From CAZMYM01 sp964620325 (GTDB lineage Bacteria; Bipolaricaulota; Bipolaricaulia; UBA7950; UBA9294): a stretch of DNA of 64,000 nucleotides. Positions 58,385 through 64,000 of the stretch are shown piece after piece (within the stretch, counting starts at the first letter, position 1; every line of letters begins with the position of its first letter). Made by a program: the position numbers and the translations under genes. The notes below the pieces were generated by a model, which worked only from the letters and a program-made list of their open reading frames with translations, did not search any database and was not told the DNA's origin. Where the stretch lies: NCBI GenBank assembly GCA_964620325.1, contig CAZUIM010000013.1, positions 12,304-76,303 of the forward strand. The letters run 5' to 3'.

Positions 58385-58977
58385 TCGGCACCTCCTTGGC
58401 GTTGCGCACCCGCCGCCTCGCGACCGAGGCGGAAGGCGCGGACGTTGGTGGCGACGATCTCGTCCGACTTCCGAGCGAAGACGGCCTCGATCGCGGCGAC
58501 GAGGGTCTCCTCCGACAGGTCGAGGAACGGCGCCCCGGCCCCGAGCATCACCATGTTCGCCGCACGGGCGCTTCCCACCCGTCCGGCGAGTTCGTTCGCG
58601 TCGATCAGCCGGAAGGACGGAAGGACGCGAATCTGGTCGAGGATTTCGTCGATCGCCGGGTAATCGGGGATGTTCTCGAATGGACGCGAGTTCGTGACGA
58701 GCGCGCCGTCGAGCGCGAGGTACGGAAGGTACCTCAGGGCCTCCATCGGCTCGAGCGACAGGATCAGATGGGCGGTCCCCTCCCTGATCAGATCGGAATG
58801 GATCGGCTCGTCGCCGAACCGGACGTGGCTCTGAACGACGCCGCCGCGCTGCGCCATCCCGTGGATCTCGGCTTGCTTGAGGTGTAGGCCCTCACGCCGG
58901 GCCGCTTCTCCGAGAACGGCGGCGATGCTCAGGAGTCCCTGGCCGCCGACGCCCGCAAGAATTACGTTTCGCTTCAA
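58381..58977 (-). CDS. iorB: Indolepyruvate:ferredoxin oxidoreductase, beta subunit
   Basis: 198 residues, pyruvate-ferredoxin-oxidoreductase gamma-type domain. KRNVILAGVGGQGLLSI, AEIHGMAQRGGVVQSHVRFG and ANMVMLGAGAPFL are characteristic. With IorA it oxidatively decarboxylates aryl-pyruvates from aromatic amino acid breakdown to aryl-acetyl-CoA. Start is TTG 58977 (TTGA overlap with iorA) behind GGAGG. Confidence 0.92.
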   Translation of the reverse strand: MKRNVILAGVGGQGLLSIAAVLGEAARREGLHLKQAEIHGMAQRGGVVQSHVRFGDEPIHSDLIREGTAHLILSLEPMEALRYLPYLALDGALVTNSRPFENIPDYPAIDEILDQIRVLPSFRLIDANELAGRVGSARAANMVMLGAGAPFLDLSEETLVAAIEAVFARKSDEIVATNVRAFRLGREAAGAQRQGGAD

Positions 58978-60584
58978 TCGGAACCTCCGTTCGATCGGCC
59001 CGTCCTGCGGCGAGCGGTCTGGACGCACTCCCGCTGCGCGATCACCACCGACGGACCCGAGTGGGCGATCTCCTCCCGGAGGACGGCGACGTTCTCGTCG
59101 TGCCGATTCGGGAGAGGCTCGATGGTGCGAATGTGCTCCCTGTCGACTCCGAGTCCGGCGCAGATGTCGAGGAGCCTGTGCTCTGCCGAGGAGGGTTGCC
59201 CGCCGGTCATCGCCACGGTCCCGTTGTCGACGATGATTACGGTGACGTCCGTTCCATCGTTCACGCAATCGAGGAGGCCGGTCATCCCCGAGTGGGTGAA
59301 CGTCGAGTCGCCGATCAGGGCGATCGCAGGGCGGAGACCCGCATCGGACGCGCCGCGAGCCATCGTAATCGAGGCCCCCATCTCGATGCATGTGTCCACC
59401 GCCTCGTACGGAGGGAGCGCCGCGAGCGTGTAGCAGCCGATGTCGGAGAAGACGCGGGGGGTACCCTCCTGGGCTGCGAGGGCGTCGTTCAGAGCACGGC
59501 ATGTGTCGCCGTGGGGGCAGCCGGGGCAGAGGGCCGGAGGGCGTGGAGCTGGCGTCGACGACCGTGTGCGGGTGGAAGGCCCCCCCAGGCCGAGCGCCTT
59601 GGCGACGATCTGCGGAGTCAGTTCGCCAGTTCGCGGGAGATCTCCGGTCAGGCGGCCGCGAATCGTCGGTTCCTGACGCTCGCCGAGCCGCCGGAGCTTC
59701 CCTTCGACATACGGGTATCCGTCTTCGAACACCAGAATGCGGTCGCATCGATCGAACAGGCTCTGTACGAGGCTGGCCGGGATCGGGTACTGGCCGATCT
59801 TGAGCAGCGGATGCGGGCAGTCTCCACCGAAGACCTCCTGGATGTAGTTGAACGCGATTCCGGAGGCGATGATTCCGACGGTCCTATCGTCGCCCTCGTG
59901 CAGCGCATTGAACGGGCTCGCCTCGCTCGCCTCCAGAAGGCCCGGCTGGCGCGCGATGAGATCGTCGTAGCTCTCGCGAGCGATCGCCGGAAGAAGAACG
60001 TAGCGCTTCGGATCGGGGGGTAGGCTCAGTTCGTTGCGATCTCTCGTTTCGCCGGTGGCGATCGTCGCCCTCGAGTGCGCCAGGCGGGTCGTCAGTCGGA
60101 TCATCACCGGGACCCGGAACTGCTCAGAGAGCTCGAAAGCGTGCGCAGGGGCGGCGTAGGCCTCCTGCTGGTCACTCGGCTCGATGCAGGGGATCATAGC
60201 GATGTCCAGATACACGCGCGAATCCTGCTCATTCTGAGACGAGTGCATCGAAGGATCGTCGGCGACGTTGACGATCAGTCCACCGTGGGCTCCGGCGATC
60301 GCGGCATTGACGAACGGATCGGCGGCGACGTTCAGGCCGACGTGCTTCATGCTCGCCATCGCGCGCCGTCCGGCGTAGCTCGCTCCGAGGGCCGCTTCGA
60401 GGGCGGTCTTCTCGTTGGCGGTCCACCGGCAGGTGATCTCTCCGCGGCGCGACTCGGGCGACCGGATGGCAAACTCGGTGATCTCGGTCGAAGGGGTTCC
60501 GGGATAGGCGTACGCGGCCGACAGGCCGGCGTCGATCGCTCCCTGAGCGAGGGCCTCGTCGCCGAGCAGCAGGCGGATGGGCAT
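58974..60584 (-). CDS. iorA: Indolepyruvate:ferredoxin oxidoreductase, alpha subunit, lacking the ferredoxin domain
   Basis: 536 residues. The N-terminal domain begins RLLLGDEALAQGAIDAG and has YPGTPSTEI and the SMKHVGLNVAADPF loop. The TPP-binding domain shows IGDSTFTHSG and VIIVDNGTVAMTGGQP. Most IorA proteins are about 600-640 residues and end with a domain for two 4Fe-4S clusters. Here the chain stops after ARRRTGRSNGGSD and overlaps iorB, so that domain is absent, and no frameshift accounts for it. Start ATG 60584 behind GGAGG. Confidence 0.92.
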   Translation of the reverse strand: MPIRLLLGDEALAQGAIDAGLSAAYAYPGTPSTEITEFAIRSPESRRGEITCRWTANEKTALEAALGASYAGRRAMASMKHVGLNVAADPFVNAAIAGAHGGLIVNVADDPSMHSSQNEQDSRVYLDIAMIPCIEPSDQQEAYAAPAHAFELSEQFRVPVMIRLTTRLAHSRATIATGETRDRNELSLPPDPKRYVLLPAIARESYDDLIARQPGLLEASEASPFNALHEGDDRTVGIIASGIAFNYIQEVFGGDCPHPLLKIGQYPIPASLVQSLFDRCDRILVFEDGYPYVEGKLRRLGERQEPTIRGRLTGDLPRTGELTPQIVAKALGLGGPSTRTRSSTPAPRPPALCPGCPHGDTCRALNDALAAQEGTPRVFSDIGCYTLAALPPYEAVDTCIEMGASITMARGASDAGLRPAIALIGDSTFTHSGMTGLLDCVNDGTDVTVIIVDNGTVAMTGGQPSSAEHRLLDICAGLGVDREHIRTIEPLPNRHDENVAVLREEIAHSGPSVVIAQRECVQTARRRTGRSNGGSD

Positions 60585-60639
60585 GCAGTCCTCCTCTGAC
60601 GATGGTGTGTCTCTAGAGTCTGATCAGCGCTTGACCGAG

Positions 60640-60668
60640 AGGGTACGCAGCGCGTGGAACGGCCGCAA
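60640..60668 (-). promoter_or_regulatory. Promoter of iorA-iorB-ndk
   Basis: On the minus strand TTGCGG and TACCCT with a 17-base spacer, about 55 bases before the start codon. The 254-base gap to the EF-G-like gene holds nothing else I recognise apart from the two divergent promoters. Confidence 0.55.
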
Positions 60669-60765
60669 GGGATGGGCGATTGACGTGATGATGCCGTTTG
60701 GGAGCCGGGATTCGGTGGAGCCCCAAAATGCGCGATAACCGGTACCCCATATGCACTCTCGCGTC

Positions 60766-60794
60766 TTGCTATCCCCGAAGGGCGTGGATATACT
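60766..60794 (+). promoter_or_regulatory. Promoter of the EF-G-like operon
   Basis: TTGCTA and TATACT with a 17-base spacer; start codon 45 bases later behind AAGGGGGAG. Confidence 0.7.
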
Positions 60795-60838
60795 GCGCAC
60801 GAGTTCCTTTCGATTTGCATCCAAGGGGGAGACTGAGT

Positions 60839-62806
60839 ATGGGACAAGCGAGATGCGTTTGCCTGGTGGGGCATTCGGGTTGCGGCAAGACGACGCTTGC
60901 CGCAGCACTGATGAAGAAGGCGGGCGTGAAGGATCCGATCGAGCTCGATGCCTCGCAGGAAGAAAAGGAGCGCGGCTACACGATCGACATCGGGTTCGGA
61001 GCGTTCACCGCCGAAGGGACCCCCATCACGCTTCTCGACACCCCCGGAGGCGACGAGTTCGTCGAGGAGATGTACAAGGGGGTCCCCGTCGCCGACTTGA
61101 CCCTGTTGGTTGTGAACGCGGAGAAACCGGTCGAGGTGGTGACGGAGCGAGCGTGGGAGATCACCGGCGCCGCCAAACGCCCTCTGGCGATTCTCGTCAA
61201 CCAGATGGACCGAGAGAACGCCGACTTCGATCGGGCCCTGGATTCACTGCGCGATCATTTCGAGGGGAAGCTTCTTCCGATCGAGCTTCCGATTCGCGAG
61301 GGAGGCAAGTTCACGGGGATCGTCGACCTGATCGGGAGCAAGGCCGTCCGGTTCGGCGACAAATCGAAGGGCGAAATCCCGGGCGAGATTGCTGACGCGG
61401 CGGAAGAGGCACGGGGAGAATTGATCGAAGAGGTCTCGACGCTGAATGATGAGCTGATGATGCGCTTCCTCGAAGACGAGGCGATCAGCGACGAGGAGGT
61501 CGCGGCGACCCTCGCCGAGGGCGTTGCGAGCGGGAAGATCGTTCCCATTCTCTGCGGATCGGCGGCCGAGGAGAAGGGCCTCGAGCCGTTGCTGAAGCGT
61601 CTCGTCGGTCTCGCGTCGGCGAGAGACGGCGGCGGGACGGGTCCGACGAGGGCGGTCGCGTTCAATCTGGCGACCGATCCGTACCTCGGACGGCTGACCT
61701 ATGTTCGCGTCCTCGACGGAACGCTCCAGGAAGGGAAGTCTCTCGTGACGGTCGGGGCCGGATCGAAGGTCGAGATTCGCGACCTCTACGCCTTGGAGGG
61801 GACGAGTCAGAAGCGCGTCTCGCAGGCCGGTCCGGGCGCGGTTGTGGCGATTGGAAAGCTGGAGGACGTCGGCGTCGGGACGACGATTGCGGCGAGTCAA
61901 GACGCGCCGCCGTTCGAGATGCCCGAGTTCCCGAAGCCCGTCTTCTCGAGGGCGATTGTCCCGAAGAGCCAGGCCGACGTCGAGAAGATGAGCGAGGCGC
62001 TCAAGGACGTTGCGGGGAACAAGGTGACGATCCAGGTCGGTCGCGATCCGGTGACCAAGGAGACGATCGTTCACGGGATGGGGGACATCCATCTTTCCTT
62101 GTTCATCGAACGGTTGAAGAACCGACACAATGTGTCGTTGGAGACTCACGTCCCTCGCATTCCGTTCAAGGAGACGATCCGGAAGCAGGCGACGGCGCGG
62201 TACCGGCACAAGAAGCAGTCGGGCGGTCGAGGTCAGTTCGGCGAGTGCGAGCTCCGCGTCGAGCCGTTCGACGGAGAGGGCGGGTATCGATTCCTCGATG
62301 AGATCAAAGGGGCCTCGATTCCGGGGCAGTACATCCCGGGGGTCGAGAAGGGGGTCCTCGAGGCGATGGAGGAAGGGAACCTCGCCAAGTTTCCGGTGAC
62401 CAACGTGTCGGTCGCCGTCTTCGACGGCGGGTATCATCCGGTCGACTCCTCGGAATTGGCGTTCAAGCTCGCGGCGCGTCAGGCGTTCCGGGACGCGTTC
62501 AATAAGGCCAATCCGTGCCTCCTCGAACCGGTGATGAAGGTCGACGTCCGCGTGCCGGAGGAGTACACGGGAGACATCATCAGCGATCTGAACGGGCGAC
62601 GAGGCAGGATCCTCGGAATGGAGCCCGCCGGGAAGGTGACGATCGTCCGCGCCGAGGTGCCGCTCGTCGAAATGCAGAGCTACGCGCTCGATCTGAAGTC
62701 TCGTACTCAGGGTCGAGCGACGTTCCAGATGGAGTTTCTCAAGTACAGTCAGGTACCGAGCAACCTGCAAGACAAGATCATCGCGCAGGCGCAATCCGAG
62801 GAATGA
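60839..62806 (+). CDS. Elongation factor G-like GTPase (divergent paralogue)
   Basis: 655 residues with the full EF-G domain order. The G domain is altered: P-loop GHSGCGKTT (Lys17), RGYTI, DTPGGDEF where EF-G has DTPGH (the catalytic His is Gly71), and NQMD for NKxD. Domain IV and V (GRGQFGECELRVEP, HPVDSSELAFKLAARQAFRD) are well kept. These are traits of the EF-G-like family (EF-G-2/FusA2 type), whose role in translation is unclear. The ordinary EF-G is at 19908. Overlaps the CBS gene by four bases. Confidence 0.9.
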   Translation: MGQARCVCLVGHSGCGKTTLAAALMKKAGVKDPIELDASQEEKERGYTIDIGFGAFTAEGTPITLLDTPGGDEFVEEMYKGVPVADLTLLVVNAEKPVEVVTERAWEITGAAKRPLAILVNQMDRENADFDRALDSLRDHFEGKLLPIELPIREGGKFTGIVDLIGSKAVRFGDKSKGEIPGEIADAAEEARGELIEEVSTLNDELMMRFLEDEAISDEEVAATLAEGVASGKIVPILCGSAAEEKGLEPLLKRLVGLASARDGGGTGPTRAVAFNLATDPYLGRLTYVRVLDGTLQEGKSLVTVGAGSKVEIRDLYALEGTSQKRVSQAGPGAVVAIGKLEDVGVGTTIAASQDAPPFEMPEFPKPVFSRAIVPKSQADVEKMSEALKDVAGNKVTIQVGRDPVTKETIVHGMGDIHLSLFIERLKNRHNVSLETHVPRIPFKETIRKQATARYRHKKQSGGRGQFGECELRVEPFDGEGGYRFLDEIKGASIPGQYIPGVEKGVLEAMEEGNLAKFPVTNVSVAVFDGGYHPVDSSELAFKLAARQAFRDAFNKANPCLLEPVMKVDVRVPEEYTGDIISDLNGRRGRILGMEPAGKVTIVRAEVPLVEMQSYALDLKSRTQGRATFQMEFLKYSQVPSNLQDKIIAQAQSEE

Positions 62807-63393
62807 ACGTCTCGCAGTATATGCAGCAGGAGGCTGTGACGGCGCTTCCGACGGCGTCTCTCGATGTCGTGCGGAAGGTCATGGAGGAGCACGGTTTCGG
62901 CCTCCTCCTCGTCGCCGGTCCGGACGGCCAGCTGAGAGGCTTCGTCACGCGAGCGACTCTGAAAGGTGTCACCGACTGGAGCGCGCCGGTCGAGGGGGTC
63001 TGCCATCCGGCGAGGTTCGCCGTTGCCCCCGGCGACACGCTGGAGAAGGCGGCACTCATCCTGCTGGAGAATCGGCTCGTTCTCCTTCCCGTGACATCCG
63101 ATGACGGACGACTCGTCGGGGTCTTGACTCAGGCGGAGGTCTTGCGTGGACTCGCCCAGGGACTCGGAATCGGGCTCGAAGGGACGAGACTTCGCGTAAA
63201 GGTTCGCTCGGATTCGAACGACATCTACCGGGTCCTCGACGCACTTCGAGCACACGAGGCGCGCTTGGTCAGTCTCGTCGGCGGCCCGACCGACGGGGAC
63301 CACCAGGAGGCAATTCTACGTGTGCAGGGAGTCGAGGATCGGGAGCGCCTTCGGGAGGAGCTGGAAGCTCTCTTGCGAGAGGAGAATGACTGA
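62803..63393 (+). CDS. CBS-domain pair protein with ACT-like C-terminus (AcuB type)
   Basis: 196 residues. Two CBS motifs (about 1-55 and 60-125; VSQYMQQEAVTALPTASLD and FAVAPGDTLEKAALILLENR) form a Bateman module that usually binds adenosyl ligands. The C-terminal 60 residues resemble an ACT-type regulatory domain as in AcuB proteins. Start ATG 62803 overlaps the EF-G-like gene; stop overlaps yjbQ by one base. Confidence 0.8.
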   Translation: MNVSQYMQQEAVTALPTASLDVVRKVMEEHGFGLLLVAGPDGQLRGFVTRATLKGVTDWSAPVEGVCHPARFAVAPGDTLEKAALILLENRLVLLPVTSDDGRLVGVLTQAEVLRGLAQGLGIGLEGTRLRVKVRSDSNDIYRVLDALRAHEARLVSLVGGPTDGDHQEAILRVQGVEDRERLREELEALLREEND

Positions 63394-63785
63394 TGCGGGA
63401 GATCACCGTCGAGACGCATCGGAGGGAAGAGCTGATCGACATCACGTCACTCGTCCTCAACGTGGTCGAGGAGGAAGGATCTGATGAGGGCGCCTGCCTC
63501 GTCCACTCGTCACATACGACGGCCGGGATCACGATCAATGAGAATGCCGATCCGGCCGTGGCGTACGACCTTCTTGCGGCGCTCGGGCGAGTTGTTCCCG
63601 AGGATGTCAGCTGGCGGCATCTCGAAGGGAACTCGCCGGCCCACGTCAAGGCGTCTCTCGTCGGATCGAGCGTCCTGATCGGCCTCGAAGAGGGGGGGCT
63701 CGCGCTCGGAACGTGGCAGGGGATCTTCTTCTGCGAGTTTGATGGGCCTCGAACGCGACGGGTCCGGATCGCGATTCTTCACTGA
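63393..63785 (+). CDS. YjbQ/UPF0047 family protein
   Basis: 130 residues. The conserved CLVHSSHTTAGITINEN and WRHLEGNSPAHVKASLVGSS segments define UPF0047/YjbQ. Some members have thiamine-phosphate synthase activity in vitro or rescue it; the natural role is not settled. TGATG overlap with the CBS gene; last gene of the operon. Confidence 0.88.
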   Translation: MREITVETHRREELIDITSLVLNVVEEEGSDEGACLVHSSHTTAGITINENADPAVAYDLLAALGRVVPEDVSWRHLEGNSPAHVKASLVGSSVLIGLEEGGLALGTWQGIFFCEFDGPRTRRVRIAILH

Positions 63786-63807
63786 ACCCCGGTCAGTGTC
63801 TCTGTTC

Positions 63808-63836
63808 TTGATCGGTTTCGGAGGCGTTGTTACAAT
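63808..63836 (+). promoter_or_regulatory. Promoter of the tRNA-Thr/tRNA-Tyr genes
   Basis: TTGATC and TACAAT with a 17-base spacer, 21 bases before the tRNA. Confidence 0.75.
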
Positions 63837-63857
63837 CCGATGCGGAGCGAGCAAGCT

Positions 63858-63930
63858 GCCAGCGTAGCTCAATTGGCAGAGCAACGGTTTTGTAAACCGT
63901 AGGTTGCCAGTTCGACTCTGGCCGCTGGCT
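63858..63930 (+). tRNA. tRNA-Thr (anticodon TGT)
   Basis: 73 bases. Acceptor arms GCCAGCG and CGCTGGC pair fully, the anticodon stem ACGGT/ACCGT carries loop TTTGTAA (anticodon TGT, reads ACA), and the T arm is GCCAG-TTCGACT-CTGGC. No encoded CCA. Confidence 0.97.
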
Positions 63931-63945
63931 CTCCGGTCGGGTTTC

Positions 63946-64000
63946 GGAGGGGTACCGAAGCGGCCAAACGGGGCGGACTGTAAATCCGTTGGCGGACGCC
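63946..64000 (+). tRNA. tRNA-Tyr (anticodon GTA), partial at window edge
   Basis: Begins GGAGGGGTACCGAAGCGG, the class II 5' end, and has the anticodon loop CTGTAAA with anticodon GTA. The variable arm starts but the window ends before the T arm. In many bacteria tRNA-Thr, tRNA-Tyr, tRNA-Gly and tuf are clustered, so tuf may lie just downstream. Confidence 0.92.

Noticed and set aside
56076..58409. 777-residue minus-strand open frame across the metallophosphoesterase, deoxyribosyltransferase and ndk region
   Set aside because: Arg/Pro-rich shadow of several real genes.
1..64000. CRISPR arrays, insertion sequences, prophage
   Set aside because: No spaced direct repeats, transposase or phage gene was seen on reading both strands.

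Overview
The window is a high-GC bacterial chromosome segment. Codon use looks even throughout and no phage, insertion sequence or CRISPR was seen. Its core is a fused str/S10/spc/alpha superoperon (rpoC to rplQ, 13961-36315). Around it lie short operons with compact promoters. The gene mix is: HypCDE, indolepyruvate:ferredoxin oxidoreductase, N-methylhydantoinase/oxoprolinase A and B, a long KamA-type radical SAM enzyme, an SDR threonine dehydrogenase, a HerA-like ATPase, a type-4 uracil-DNA glycosylase and several small PKD or beta-rich lipoproteins. This fits an anaerobic, amino-acid-using organism. My best guess is a candidate phylum such as Bipolaricaulota (OP1/Acetothermia), but this is an inference from gene content and nothing in the window proves it.

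Layout. 1-192 holds no gene I can support. 193-4747 has glmS, a bifunctional-nuclease-family protein, a LolA-like exported protein and pgk. 4803-8130 has tRNA-Gly(CCC), UDG4, infB, ylxP and rbfA. 8153-13855 has a PKD lipoprotein, the CCA-adding enzyme, HerA, long HPF, a ThiI/MnmA-like protein and FmdB. 13961-36315 carries rpoC, rpsL, rpsG, fusA and then rpsJ to rplQ in nearly canonical order, with secY, adk, map and infA inside. rpoB, tuf and rpmD are missing from their usual places. 36394-47020 carries tdh, an AEC permease, hyuAB, kamA with a long structured leader, a lipoprotein, an ArsB/NhaD transporter and fpg. 47106-49503 is hypC-hypD-hypE. 49693-52654 is a three-gene cluster of exported beta-rich proteins whose last gene sits behind two tandem c-di-GMP-I riboswitches. 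52867-57677 has an alkyltransferase-like protein, a PKD lipoprotein, adenosine deaminase, a thiamine-binding protein, two paralogous exported metallophosphoesterases and a deoxyribosyltransferase-like protein. 57728-63785 has iorA-iorB-ndk (minus strand) facing away from an EF-G-like GTPase, a CBS protein and YjbQ. tRNA-Thr(TGT) and a partial tRNA-Tyr(GTA) close the window.

Regulation. About twenty promoters can be read by eye as TTGnnn-N16-18-TAnnnT. Several lie so close to the start codon (6-11 bases from the -10 box, without a Shine-Dalgarno) that the mRNA should be leaderless or nearly so; other genes have a strong AAGGAGG. Many neighbouring genes overlap by ATGA, GTGA or TTGA. tRNAs lack an encoded CCA, consistent with the CCA-adding enzyme present.

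The most interesting points are the c-di-GMP-controlled exported-protein cluster, the unassigned structured leader of kamA, the split of rpoC from rpoB, an IorA that lacks its ferredoxin domain, the EF-G paralogue without its catalytic histidine, and the leaderless promoter class.
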